Source: Acetatifactor muris
GTDB taxonomy: Bacteria > Bacillota > Clostridia > Lachnospirales > Lachnospiraceae
Length of the DNA: 64,000 nucleotides
Direction of reading: 5' to 3'
Assembly (NCBI RefSeq): GCF_024623325.1
Contig: NZ_JANJZD010000017.1
Location: 62,001 to 126,000, forward strand
Part shown: piece after piece, positions 52,425 through 61,090 of the stretch
How positions within the stretch are numbered: position 1 is the first letter of the stretch
Layout of the letters: every line of letters starts with the position of its first letter
The notes under the pieces: generated by a model
What the model was told of the DNA's origin: nothing
What the model saw: only the letters and a program-made list of their open reading frames with translations
Databases searched by the model: none
Made by a program: the position numbers and the translations under genes

Positions 52425-53342
52425 ATGAAGAAAACAAAGAAAATCTCATATGCACTTCTGGCCCTGCCTCTTGCTGCCTGCCTTATCGGATGTAGTGCGG
52501 CTGCTGCATCGGTACTTCCGCATGGAAGCGGTGAAACGTCCGCTTTACCCTCGGAGTCCACATCTATGTACGATGTGGCCTATGCAGAAAATGGTGTCGA
52601 AAATGCTGCCCACGATGAAGCGGTACTGAAGGAGAAGCTCAAGCACTATGAAGAATTTGGCATGGTCTACGATTCGGATAAAGATGTGTTGTATTACAAC
52701 GGGAAGTTGGTCAGATGGTTTGAAGATTATTACGAGTTGAGTGCTGAAGAGCGGGCAGGCATAGACTTTTTCAACGAGAACGGAGTGGTTGATGTTTATG
52801 CTGTCCGGGATTTTAGTAACCTCATTCAAAATGATGACGGCTCCTTTGACCCCAGCGGCAAAATAATTGGATTGAAAGAATTTTCTGATAAGGAATTTGC
52901 TGAACGGGACATCAATGCCATAAAAAACCCGCCAAGAGCGGTGTGTTACGCTGGCGGTGGGCCGCTGACGCCAGATGAAGCACAGGCTATAGCAGACGAA
53001 TATGCCGCATTTGGTGTCACCTATGACGCCACCATTGACCAGTGGTATTTCAACGGCGAAAAAGTACGGTTTTTCCAAGATGTGCTGACCTCCAATGGCG
53101 AAAGCCTGACCGGCGGAAATTTCCATGGTGCAATCCGCAGTTCGTGGAACGAAAACGGTTCAATCGACATCTATACGGTTCGTGACTTTGCAAATCTGAA
53201 CACTTCCGGGAATGGAACGCTGTCCGGCGTAGAGAAATTCAGCCAGGCGGAATTTGACAAACACACGCAGGCGGAATTTAGCGAACATACGCAGAGGGAA
53301 GTACAAAACAGCTCGGGTGAGTGTGTGGTAATTCAAGAGTAA
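52425..53342 (+). CDS. Lipoprotein with two tandem copies of an extracellular domain
   Basis: About 305 residues from the ATG at 52425 behind aagaaagga. Lipobox LIGC after a hydrophobic signal. Two related ~95-residue domains follow: the first has FGMVYDSDKDVLYYNGKLVR then NENGVVDVYAVRDFSNL; the second FGVTYDATIDQWYFNGEKVR then NENGSIDIYTVRDFANL. The same type of domain occurs at the C-terminus of some BlaR1-like M56 sensor proteins. The end carries a short KHTQAEFSEHTQ repeat. Probably a target of, or co-sensor for, two-component system 1. Confidence 0.8.
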   Translation: MKKTKKISYALLALPLAACLIGCSAAAASVLPHGSGETSALPSESTSMYDVAYAENGVENAAHDEAVLKEKLKHYEEFGMVYDSDKDVLYYNGKLVRWFEDYYELSAEERAGIDFFNENGVVDVYAVRDFSNLIQNDDGSFDPSGKIIGLKEFSDKEFAERDINAIKNPPRAVCYAGGGPLTPDEAQAIADEYAAFGVTYDATIDQWYFNGEKVRFFQDVLTSNGESLTGGNFHGAIRSSWNENGSIDIYTVRDFANLNTSGNGTLSGVEKFSQAEFDKHTQAEFSEHTQREVQNSSGECVVIQE

Positions 53343-53364
53343 AGACTGCTGCACGACGGCAGGA

Positions 53365-53559
53365 ATGTTTAGAATTATTTCACATACCAATTCCGGGAAA
53401 AAGGATAATGCGACGCCTTTGTTTGACTGGGGGAAGTATTATGAGAAGGACGGTAAGTTTGTGATGCCCGTATCTGTCCAGGCTCACCATTCTTTTGTGG
53501 ATGGAATACATATTGGACAGTTTGCGGATATGCTCCAGAGATATCTGGAATCGTTTTAG
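53365..53559 (+). pseudogene. cat: C-terminal fragment of a chloramphenicol acetyltransferase
   Basis: 64 residues: PLFDWGKYYEKDGKFVMPVS then VQAHHSFVDGIHIGQF. The H-H-x-x-x-D-G catalytic motif and its surroundings match the last quarter of type A chloramphenicol acetyltransferase (~215 residues). The first ~150 residues are gone. Not functional; evidence of former resistance cargo. Confidence 0.75.
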
Positions 53560-53629
53560 GAGCGAGAGCGGGATGATATCATAGAATCAATGATAGATTT
53601 TCGTATAAAATTTATTGTAAGTTTACAAG

Positions 53630-53668
53630 AAGGACTGAAAATGCAGGGGGCATTTTCAGTCCTTTTTT
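53630..53668 (+). terminator. Strong rho-independent terminator
   Basis: 15-bp perfect stem aaggactgaaaatgc / gcattttcagtcctt, five-base loop, followed by Ts. It closes the upstream cassette before the TetR promoter. Confidence 0.92.
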
Positions 53669-53714
53669 CGTGGAATGCTTTTCCATTGGGAAGGGAAAGC
53701 GTTTCCGGAAATGA

Positions 53715-53743
53715 TTGACATGTCAGCAGTTTGTTTGTATAAT
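53715..53743 (+). promoter_or_regulatory. Promoter of the TetR gene
   Basis: Consensus TTGACA, 17 bases, TATAAT: a very strong sigma-A promoter. Confidence 0.9.
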
Positions 53744-53744
53744 T

Positions 53745-53767
53745 GTTATTGACTTTAAGTCAATAAC
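53745..53767 (+). promoter_or_regulatory. Palindromic operator at the TetR promoter
   Basis: A perfect 11-1-11 palindrome, gttattgactt, T, aagtcaataac, starting one base after the -10 box and covering the likely transcription start. Its size and place fit autorepression by the TetR protein encoded 21 bases downstream. Confidence 0.8.
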
Positions 53768-53788
53768 TTCGGAAGGGATGAATGAAAA

Positions 53789-54442
53789 TTGGCAAGACCA
53801 GTGAAAAAGCAGCCGGAACAATGGAAGAAAGAGATTCTGGATGCGGCAAAGGAACTGTTTTTATCGAAAGGTTATGAGGAAACTGCCATTACGGATATTA
53901 TGGAGCTGGCAGGCGGCGCAAAGGGGATGTTTTACCGTTTTTTCCAGAGCAAGGAAGAGGTCATGCACGCTTTGGGGGATCAGATGTTTTTGGAAAATAA
54001 TCCTTTTGAGGCAGTCAGGGGGCGTTCTGATTTGAACGGGATGCAGAAGATCCGGGAAGTGCTTGCTTTTGACAGGGCTGACGGAGAGCGGGAGGAGATC
54101 AGCATACAGGCAATCCCCATCCTGAAAGACCCGCGCATTCTGGCGGCTGCGGTGGAGGCGAACCGGCGGGTGCTGACTCCTTTATGGCTGGAACTGATCG
54201 AGGAAGGGCACCAGGACGGTTCCATCCGGACAGAGTATGCAAAGGAGCTTTCCGAACTGCTGCCCCTTGTGAATTTCTGGCTGATGCCGTCCGTGTTCCC
54301 GGCTGATGCGGAAGAGATCCGGCATAAAGGCCGGTTTGTGGCGGAGGTTCTTTCGGCAATGGGGCTTCCGATCATAGAGGATGAGATGGTTGGACGGACA
54401 GAGCGGATACTGGGAGGCTATGGGGAAGAAAGGAAGGAGTAG
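53789..54442 (+). CDS. TetR-family repressor
   Basis: 217 residues from TTG 53789 (MARPVKKQPEQWKKEILDAA); a gaaggga site is about 10 bases upstream. The N-terminal helix-turn-helix reads ELFLSKGYEETAITDIMELA with GGAKGMFYRFFQSKEEV. The C-terminal ligand domain is ~60-215. It should bind the palindrome at 53745-53767. TetR genes of this kind normally control an adjacent efflux transporter; only a short possible remnant of one follows. Confidence 0.92.
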   Translation: MARPVKKQPEQWKKEILDAAKELFLSKGYEETAITDIMELAGGAKGMFYRFFQSKEEVMHALGDQMFLENNPFEAVRGRSDLNGMQKIREVLAFDRADGEREEISIQAIPILKDPRILAAAVEANRRVLTPLWLELIEEGHQDGSIRTEYAKELSELLPLVNFWLMPSVFPADAEEIRHKGRFVAEVLSAMGLPIIEDEMVGRTERILGGYGEERKE

Positions 54443-54450
54443 CGTATGGG

Positions 54451-54531
54451 GCAGAAACTCCTTCGGGTATCATGGTATGTGTAATCGGGCTGCTTGCCAT
54501 AGGGTTTTTTAAGAAACTGGATGAAAAGTAA
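54451..54531 (+). pseudogene. Possible last piece of a membrane transporter
   Basis: 27 codons after the TetR stop, no start: SGIMVCVIGLLAIGFFKKLD ends EK-stop. A final transmembrane helix and short charged tail as in MFS or GPH-type permeases. The identification rests on one helix only. Confidence 0.35.
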
Positions 54532-54663
54532 GGGGGCGTAATAGGCTGATAAAAGGTATAATAGGATTACGTTAATAACACGGTAAGCGCCAATGGAGCC
54601 TTGCCGGGGGAATGGCAGGTGCGTTCAGGGAGATGGAATGATGTAAGAGAAAAAATATAAAAA

Positions 54664-54704
54664 ATTCAAATCTACACAATAAATTCAAATTCCTCTGTTA
54701 TAAT
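54664..54704 (+). promoter_or_regulatory. Promoter region of two-component system 2 with direct repeats and shared box
   Basis: attcaaat occurs at 54664-54671 and 54683-54690 (19 bases apart), and TCTACACAATAAATTCA (54671-54687) between them resembles the shared box. TATAAT is at 54699-54704. The repeats end where a -35 would be, as at activator-dependent promoters. Confidence 0.5.
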
Positions 54705-54724
54705 CAGAAGCCAGGAGGTGCGCT

Positions 54725-55414
54725 ATGAGTAAAATTTTAATTGTTGAGGACGATCTATCCATACAGGCTTTGCTGCATGACTTTATACAGGAAGCCGGAT
54801 ATAGTGTTGCACTGGCGGCTGACGGGGTGGAAGCCCTTGCGAAATATTCTGAGCAGGATTTTGATCTGGTACTGCTTGACATTATGCTTCCCAAAATAGA
54901 CGGTTATGGTGTCTGTGAGGTTATCCGGCAGAAATCCGATGTGCCTGTCATCATGCTCACGGCTTTGGATGGGGAAGAAAACCAGATAAGAGGATTGGAC
55001 TTGCAGGCTGATGATTATATCACAAAACCTTTTTCCATGCCCGTCCTGCTTCGGAAAATAGCCGCTGTTCTGCGCCGTTCATCAAAACAAAATGATACAC
55101 CACAGACTATGAACTATAAAAATCTGACGCTGGACTTAGATGGGTACAAGGTCTATGCAGGGGGAGAAGACATTGACCTTACCCCGCGTGAATTTGAAAT
55201 ACTGCGGGAGCTGCTGGCTAACAGGGGCAGGATTCTGACGCGGCAGAACCTCTTGCAGACAATTTGGAAGTATGAGTTTTTTGGAGAGGAACGGATCATT
55301 GACACGCATATTAAAAACCTACGGAAAAAGCTCGGAGCCGCAGATTATATAGAAACGATCAGAGGAGTGGGATATAGAATTGATAAAGGAGATGAAAAGC
55401 CGATTATCTGCTAA
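54725..55414 (+). CDS. OmpR-family response regulator 2 (VanR-like)
   Basis: 229 residues behind caggaggt. Same plan as regulator 1: VEDDLSIQALL, LVLLDIMLPKIDG, MLTALDG, DYITKPFSMP; winged helix ending IIDTHIKNLRKKL and TIRGVGYRID. The similarity extends along the full length, so the two systems came from one duplication. Overlaps kinase 2 by 35 bases. Confidence 0.95.
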   Translation: MSKILIVEDDLSIQALLHDFIQEAGYSVALAADGVEALAKYSEQDFDLVLLDIMLPKIDGYGVCEVIRQKSDVPVIMLTALDGEENQIRGLDLQADDYITKPFSMPVLLRKIAAVLRRSSKQNDTPQTMNYKNLTLDLDGYKVYAGGEDIDLTPREFEILRELLANRGRILTRQNLLQTIWKYEFFGEERIIDTHIKNLRKKLGAADYIETIRGVGYRIDKGDEKPIIC

Positions 55415-56783
55415 AGTTTTTTTGCTGACATTGTTGTTGATAGCGGTGTGTTGTTTTACGACATATAGTTTCATTTTACAGGCCGCCCCCAAAAACTATC
55501 AGTATGACATAGAAGATGTCGATTTGGAGCTTAGCTTTTTGCCGGATGAATTTTCGAGAATCGAAAAGGAATACGCTTATATGTTTCTTGAAGCTGAGTC
55601 TGTCTGGATAGAGGAACAATACGAAAATGAATTTGAGCTGCATTTCTTTCAGTCTGACGGACAGGAAGTGAGCTTACATGATATTAACCAACTTGTCGGT
55701 GGGCAGATTACAGATTATGAAAAGAAAGAAAAAACAAAACATTACACCACTTCATTTGTTGACAGCGATTCAATTTATACGTTATTGGTGACAAGGAATA
55801 CTGCAAAACATACCCAGACAGAAGAAGCGATACAAGGGACGCTCCCGGTGCTTTGCCTTGTCGTATTGTCAGGTTCTGTCATTTCAGCCTTTTTCTATTC
55901 ATGGTATATGACTGCGCCTATCAAAAAAGTGAGTAAACTTTCAAAGCAAATGGCAGATATGGATTTTAGCGGCTTTTGTCCTGTGGGGCGCGCAGATGAA
56001 ATAGGCGTGCTATCTGACAGCCTGAATACACTCTCCCGGAAATTGGCGACAACTCTTTCGGAATTGCAGGAAGCGAACCAAAAGCTGCAAGCAGATATTG
56101 ACATGGAAAGGCGGCTTGAGCGACAGCGGGTAGAGTTTTTTGCGGCGGCTTCCCATGAACTGAAAACGCCAATTACCATTATCAAGGGACAGCTTCAGGG
56201 TATGCTCTATCAAGTGGGACGCTATAAAGACCGGGAAACATATCTTGCACAGTCTTTGGAAATTACGGACACTTTGGGAAAAATGGTACAGGAGCTTTTA
56301 ACAATATCCCGATTAGACACCCCGGGTTATACTTGCAAAAAAAGCAATCTTAATCTTAGCAATCTCATAATTGACCGCATTACAGCGTTTGAAGATTTAT
56401 TCATGCAAAAGGATTTGACAGCCAGCCAATCCATATCCCCGGAAATTTATATTTTAGGCGATATGCAATTGCTTCAAAAAGTATTGGATAATCTTTTAGG
56501 AAATGCGGCGGCGTATTCGGGAGCCGGAAATCAAGTATTGATAAAGTTATGGAACGAAGCTGAAACAACCGCCCTTACGATTGAGAATACAGGTGCACAT
56601 ATCCCCGACGAAGCTATTCCCAAACTGTTTGAACCATTTTACAGGGTAGACCAGTCAAGAAACAGGCAGACAGGCGGCACAGGATTAGGATTGTATATTG
56701 TGAAAACAATTCTTGACCTGCATGGAGCAGAAATCAAGATTGCTAATACTGTTCGGGGGGTTATCGTTGACCTGCAGTTTTAG
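55380..56783 (+). CDS. Sensor histidine kinase 2 (VanS-like)
   Basis: 467 residues from TTG 55380, chosen because its place and the gagtgggatataga context match kinase 1; the ATG at 55392 has its site too close. TM1 (VFLLTLLLIAVCCFTTYSF), extracellular sensor ~35-140, TM2, HAMP, H-box SHELKTPITII (His near 259), N-box LDNLLGNAAAYS, G-box GGTGLGLYIVK. The sensor domain differs far more from kinase 1 than the catalytic part does, suggesting a different signal. Confidence 0.94.
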   Translation: MIKEMKSRLSAKVFLLTLLLIAVCCFTTYSFILQAAPKNYQYDIEDVDLELSFLPDEFSRIEKEYAYMFLEAESVWIEEQYENEFELHFFQSDGQEVSLHDINQLVGGQITDYEKKEKTKHYTTSFVDSDSIYTLLVTRNTAKHTQTEEAIQGTLPVLCLVVLSGSVISAFFYSWYMTAPIKKVSKLSKQMADMDFSGFCPVGRADEIGVLSDSLNTLSRKLATTLSELQEANQKLQADIDMERRLERQRVEFFAAASHELKTPITIIKGQLQGMLYQVGRYKDRETYLAQSLEITDTLGKMVQELLTISRLDTPGYTCKKSNLNLSNLIIDRITAFEDLFMQKDLTASQSISPEIYILGDMQLLQKVLDNLLGNAAAYSGAGNQVLIKLWNEAETTALTIENTGAHIPDEAIPKLFEPFYRVDQSRNRQTGGTGLGLYIVKTILDLHGAEIKIANTVRGVIVDLQF

Positions 56784-56860
56784 AAATATCGGGGAGGCGG
56801 CGGGTTTTTAGCTTGCCGTCTTTTTTGACGCAAATTTGCGTTTCTCCACATAAAAAACAT

Positions 56861-56884
56861 ATTCAATTCAAAGTAGATTCAAGT
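56861..56884 (+). promoter_or_regulatory. ATTCAA direct repeats upstream of lipoprotein 2
   Basis: attcaa at 56861, attcaaag at 56866 and attcaagt at 56877, the last two 11 bases apart, about 95 bases before the lipoprotein start. Related to the attcaaat repeats at 54664 and 54683, so probably read by regulator 2. Confidence 0.45.
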
Positions 56885-56976
56885 TAGGATGGTATTCTTT
56901 CATTGTACCCGGAAACAGGTAAACAACAAATAAATTTGTTGACAGAAAATGTTGTTCACAGAAAGGAGATTCTACA

Positions 56977-57762
56977 ATGAAAAAATGTTTACACATCATC
57001 TTTGCCGTCCTCTTAACAGCAGGTGCGCTGACGGGGTGCGCAAGCCAAAGTAATTTGGCTTTACGAAATCCTTCGCCCGAACAAAACAATGCTGCCATGC
57101 AAAGTAATGAACCTGCCATTATTCAAACTGCACTGTCGATAAATGGGGCTTCAAGCCCGATCGTTTCCCCTACTGCGTCTGCTGCATATGAAAAACTGAT
57201 TGCATACAAGGCCGAGGGCTATGAGCAGCAGAGCGTAGCTGATTTTAGTGCGGCACTTGCTTCCACACCAGATGAATTAACAGAGTTCCTTGCCGCAGTA
57301 GCTGATGTAAGCAACACCATATCCTCCGATGACGAAAACTATGAATTTTTCACAACAACAATAACCTTTTCGTCCCATGAATTATACTGCGAGCATAAGG
57401 GAGAAGAATTTACTCTCTTTGTATCAATGTCAAAACAGAGCGGGCTTTGTGACTATTTGGACGAGGCTGGGGAACCCGTATATGAATTTAACTGTTTTGT
57501 TGAGTCTAATGTCGCTTACTCCATCGACAATCCGAAACTTGTATCGGTAGCAGAGAGAGATAAGGCGCTGCTGACCTATAAAGAAGAAATGCAGAATTAC
57601 TTGAATGGTCTAAGTGAAACAGAAATAACAGACGGCGATGTCAAAACAATGCTCATAGATAAGTCTGCTGAACTTGCAGATAGCTTGTCTACGGAAAATA
57701 TGAAACTATCGCCTTGTGAAATTTATTTGCTTGAAATCAACGGAGAAGGAGCCATTCAGTAA
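56977..57762 (+). CDS. Lipoprotein linked to two-component system 2
   Basis: 261 residues behind gaaaggaga. Signal with lipobox LTGC; a low-complexity spacer (Asn, Pro, Ser) to ~70; then a globular domain with AYEKLIAYKAEGYEQQSVAD, FTTTITFSSHELYCEHKGEE and an acidic C-terminus. Not the same domain as lipoprotein 1 and not recognised as a named family. Location suggests it is a target or sensor partner of kinase 2. Confidence 0.75.
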   Translation: MKKCLHIIFAVLLTAGALTGCASQSNLALRNPSPEQNNAAMQSNEPAIIQTALSINGASSPIVSPTASAAYEKLIAYKAEGYEQQSVADFSAALASTPDELTEFLAAVADVSNTISSDDENYEFFTTTITFSSHELYCEHKGEEFTLFVSMSKQSGLCDYLDEAGEPVYEFNCFVESNVAYSIDNPKLVSVAERDKALLTYKEEMQNYLNGLSETEITDGDVKTMLIDKSAELADSLSTENMKLSPCEIYLLEINGEGAIQ

Positions 57763-58230
57763 TGAGGAGGTCTCATAACGGAAATCACTTGGAAAGCTTG
57801 GATACTATATCGGACAAAAAGGAAAAACTTTAGCCCCTCCGTTCCGTGATAGTGTGAAGGGTTTCCGCATTTGTATATTGGTAAAACGATAAAAAATAAT
57901 GAAAAAATGATAATTGTAAAAAAGGGCTGTTTCGTCAGTCCTTTTTCTCATGTCTTAAGTTTTCACAATTCATTTCTTTACATTTTAAATTTCACAGATA
58001 TTTTTATAGTGGTTCAGAAAATAATAAGTTGGAAAGCAGGGGGAACAGAGTTAATGTGCTTACTCGGCGGTTTGTATTTCCCCTATATCGGACGAATGGC
58101 AAAAAACTTTAGGGAAGTTATGGCTTTCAAAAAACAAAAAATCTGCGATTCACGTAGCCAGATTAACCATTCACGAAGTAGCCGTTAGAAATTGGCCTGA
58201 TTTTTCCGATAAGTTAGTTGAAGACTGGAG
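57763..58230 (+). other. Intergenic stretch
   Basis: No convincing gene. It contains a terminator (57922-57948) and decayed sequence; tatatcggac occurs twice (near 57803 and 58083), perhaps from one lost gene. The Agr-like system starts at its right end. Confidence 0.5.
57922..57948 (+). terminator. Rho-independent terminator
   Basis: 8-bp stem aagggctg / cagtcctt with one G-T pair, six-base loop, then a T-run. Confidence 0.7.
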
Positions 58231-58962
58231 GTGGCAGAAACGATAAAAATTGCGGTGTGTGATGATGAAAAAAATATAAGGTCTTATCTCGTTTCGCTCA
58301 TCAAAAAGCAGGGCGGGGAATGCGGCATCACGGAATATGCCTCTGCCGATGCGTACTTCTCGGATGGTAAGGAGCATGACATTCTATTTCTGGACATAGA
58401 AATGGGCGGCTCCGGCGCAGGTCTGGACGGCATGGGGCTGGCAAGGCGTATCCGGAGCATGGAGGCGCAGAAACAGCCCATCATCATTTTTGTAACAGGG
58501 TATGAAAAATATGTGTATGACGCGTTTGATGTAGAGGCGTTCCAGTATCTGGTAAAGCCCGTGGACGAACAGAAATTTGCGGAAGTGTTCGGTCGGGCGG
58601 CGGGGCAGATTTTATCCGAGGCGGAGCGGCGGAAGAAAAAACTTGTGATCCAGTATGGAGGCGAGGGAAAGGCCATACCGCTGAATGACATTTATTACAT
58701 GGAAAGCCGGAACCATAATATCATCCTATATTTAAAAAGCGGAAAGATAGAATACTATGCGAAGATCGGGGATTTGGAGAAGGAGCTGGCGGGGCAGTTC
58801 TACCGCATCCACCGGGGATACCTTATCAACCTTTTCCATGTGGAGGGTTACGATAAGACGGAGGTAAGGATGGCGAACGGTGATAAGCTGTTGCTTTCAA
58901 GGTATAAATATGACGGCTTTGTGCAGGCATACATGGATTACATTTCGGAGGAAAGCCTATGA
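58231..58962 (+). CDS. LytTR response regulator (AgrA-like)
   Basis: 243 residues. Receiver ~4-125: IAVCDDEKNIRSYL, phosphoacceptor in ILFLDIEMGG, FVTGYEKYVYDAFDVEAFQY, K in LVKPVD. LytTR DNA-binding domain ~140-240 (DIYYMESRNHNIILYLKSG; RIHRGYLINLFHVEGYD). The start is uncertain: the GTG at 58231 directly abuts ggag; relatives begin near IKIAVCDDE, where only ATA is available eight to eleven bases after ggaggt. The sensor kinase overlaps by four bases. Confidence 0.92.
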   Translation: MAETIKIAVCDDEKNIRSYLVSLIKKQGGECGITEYASADAYFSDGKEHDILFLDIEMGGSGAGLDGMGLARRIRSMEAQKQPIIIFVTGYEKYVYDAFDVEAFQYLVKPVDEQKFAEVFGRAAGQILSEAERRKKKLVIQYGGEGKAIPLNDIYYMESRNHNIILYLKSGKIEYYAKIGDLEKELAGQFYRIHRGYLINLFHVEGYDKTEVRMANGDKLLLSRYKYDGFVQAYMDYISEESL

Positions 58963-60383
58963 GCCAGTCAGCGTTTGAAATGATAAACGGTATATTGGAT
59001 ATTTGGAAGATTGCCGTACAAGCAATAATATTCCTTGTTTTGTGGGCGGCGGCTTTCAGAGGGAAAAAAGGAAAAACAGGTGGCATTGCGGCAGTGCTGT
59101 TTATCTTTGCCAATATAGGGATAGGATTTCTGCCATGTACGGCTTGGGTAAGGTATGGCGTTTCCGCTCTTGCCGTTATGGGATATGGCGGAATACATTA
59201 TAAAAGACAGATTGGAAAAGCAGTATTTGTGATGCTCGCTTTTTATAACCTCCATTGCCTGAGTTATTTGATGGCGAGTAGTATTTACGAAAAAATAATG
59301 AATGCAATGATGAAGAGTCTGGATATTATGCAGGATAGTTACCTGCAGGAAATGAATCGCTGCATGGTAGTTGGGATGTTCTGTTTGGTATTTGCTTATT
59401 CGGTATTATTTGTGGCAATGGCGCTTATTTTGTATAGATTTATGAAGGATGTAACCATAATGGCCTGGCAGGATGTTATCCTGCTTTCCATCCTGAATTT
59501 TGTCGGGAGCATGATTGCAAACGTGGTCAACGGTCTGCTTATTGTAAGAATAGATACGGATGCTTTTGTGCTGTTTGATGAAAAGCCGGATTTACTTTGG
59601 AAGGTTCCAATGATAGCGTTATGTATTTTTGCGGGAGAGGCCGCCCTGATCTATTTCTGGCAGAGATACCGCATCCTTCTTGGCGAGAGGCAGAAACATT
59701 TTGTGGAGGAACAGCAGGTCAAGGCCATGAAGAAGCGTCTGGAGGAAGCGGAGAATTTCTATGGAAGCATCCGGAAAGTGCGCCATGAGATGAAGAACCA
59801 CATGGCGAACATTAAAGGGCTGACGGAAGCAGGGGAGTATGGGGAAATAGAGGAATATGTCCGCAGGATGGATGAGACCATGCTGGAACTGGAATATAAG
59901 TATGCGACGGGGAATGCAGTGACGGATGTCATCATCAATGACAAGTGGCGCAGGGCGGAAAAGGCGGGAATCCGGTTTGATGCAGATTTTCGGTATGGCG
60001 GGGAAATTCCCGTGTTTGATATGGGGATTATACTGAACAACCTTTTGGATAATGCTATTGAAGCCTGTGAAAAACTGGAAACAGGTAAAGGATTTATACG
60101 CCTGTCGTTAAAGAGGAAAAAGCAGTTTTTGATACTGTATGTAGAAAATAGCTTTGACGGCGCTGTTTCTATAAGGAAAGGCAGCCCGCTCCCGGCTACA
60201 ACGAAACGGAGTATCCTGCCGGGAATCATTATGGAGCATGGCATAGGGCTTGAAAATGTGCGGGATATTGCAGAGAGGTACTTTGGCGGTGTAAACATAA
60301 AAGTGAAAGGGGATGTGTTCCATGTGACGGTAATGCTGCAGCAGATAGAAGTGGGGGGAAGGCAAGTAAATGACCTTGCATGA
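58959..60383 (+). CDS. Sensor histidine kinase (AgrC-like)
   Basis: 474 residues. Six hydrophobic segments in the first ~235 residues, a cytoplasmic coiled stretch (RQKHFVEEQQVKAMKKRLEE), then H-box RKVRHEMKNHMANI (His near 276) and a GHKL ATPase with N-box LLDNAIEACEKL and G-box HGIGLENVRDIAERYFGG. This is the AgrC/peptide-pheromone receptor type. No AgrB or AgrD gene was found beside it, so the signal peptide, if any, is encoded elsewhere. Confidence 0.92.
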   Translation: MSQSAFEMINGILDIWKIAVQAIIFLVLWAAAFRGKKGKTGGIAAVLFIFANIGIGFLPCTAWVRYGVSALAVMGYGGIHYKRQIGKAVFVMLAFYNLHCLSYLMASSIYEKIMNAMMKSLDIMQDSYLQEMNRCMVVGMFCLVFAYSVLFVAMALILYRFMKDVTIMAWQDVILLSILNFVGSMIANVVNGLLIVRIDTDAFVLFDEKPDLLWKVPMIALCIFAGEAALIYFWQRYRILLGERQKHFVEEQQVKAMKKRLEEAENFYGSIRKVRHEMKNHMANIKGLTEAGEYGEIEEYVRRMDETMLELEYKYATGNAVTDVIINDKWRRAEKAGIRFDADFRYGGEIPVFDMGIILNNLLDNAIEACEKLETGKGFIRLSLKRKKQFLILYVENSFDGAVSIRKGSPLPATTKRSILPGIIMEHGIGLENVRDIAERYFGGVNIKVKGDVFHVTVMLQQIEVGGRQVNDLA

Positions 60384-60421
60384 AATGAAACTTAAAAACA
60401 GATTAAAATGGAGAATAAAAA

Positions 60422-61075
60422 ATGGCTATCAGTGTAATAGGACAAAATTATTATCAGAACAATGTGACATCAGTGAAAAACATAAAGAACATGAACGGCA
60501 CGGAAGAAACAGGTGGCATGCGGGAATTAACAGAAGCGGAGGAAATGGCAGCTTTCAAAAAAGATTTTTATGCAGAACTTGAGAGGATACCAAAGAATAG
60601 AACCATCACCAATTTAGCGGTCAATATATCGGAGGAAGCGTTTAAAAATATGAAAGATGATCCGGAATATAGGGCAAAGATAATGTCGGCGCTTCAGCGT
60701 GATCTGACTTCATCTTTTGCCCCGCTGAAAGCGTCACTACTTATAACGGTAGGCGCAACCGAGAAAGATTATAGGGGAGATTCATGGTCTGGTCCCAACA
60801 ATGATTCAGAGTTTTTTGCACGTTCACAGGATAGTTTTTATAAGAAAACAAGCGGGCAGAAAGACAGGCAGAAGGAGCTTCTGGAAGAATATCTGGAAAA
60901 GCGGGCGCAGGCGAAAAAACAGCAGCAGGAGATGTTGAATGAAAAAATCGCTAAGCAGGAGCAGGAACGAAGCAGGCTGGCAAAAGCATGGAACAGTGAA
61001 AGGCAGATGGCGAGGGTTTCCAGTACCTATGAAGCAAATATTATAACGGAAACTGCTATAGACGGGATTTTATAG
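60422..61075 (+). CDS. Unrecognised protein A next to the Agr-like system (DUF6033-like)
   Basis: 217 residues behind atggagaat. No signal peptide. N-terminal Asn/Thr-rich leader (VIGQNYYQNNVTSVKNIKNM), a helical domain with FYAELERIPKNRTITNLAVN and LQRDLTSSFAPLKASLLITV, then a long charged coiled coil ~140-195 (LLEEYLEKRAQAKKQQQEML). It lies 38 bases after the kinase and 15 bases before protein B. Resembles DUF6033 proteins by general plan; name given with low trust. Function unknown. Confidence 0.65.
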   Translation: MAISVIGQNYYQNNVTSVKNIKNMNGTEETGGMRELTEAEEMAAFKKDFYAELERIPKNRTITNLAVNISEEAFKNMKDDPEYRAKIMSALQRDLTSSFAPLKASLLITVGATEKDYRGDSWSGPNNDSEFFARSQDSFYKKTSGQKDRQKELLEEYLEKRAQAKKQQQEMLNEKIAKQEQERSRLAKAWNSERQMARVSSTYEANIITETAIDGIL

Positions 61076-61090
61076 GAGAAAGTGAAAATA

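Noticed and set aside
57871..58188. 105-codon frame before the Agr-like system
   Set aside because: It reads through a terminator, has no ribosome site and shows no protein-like composition.
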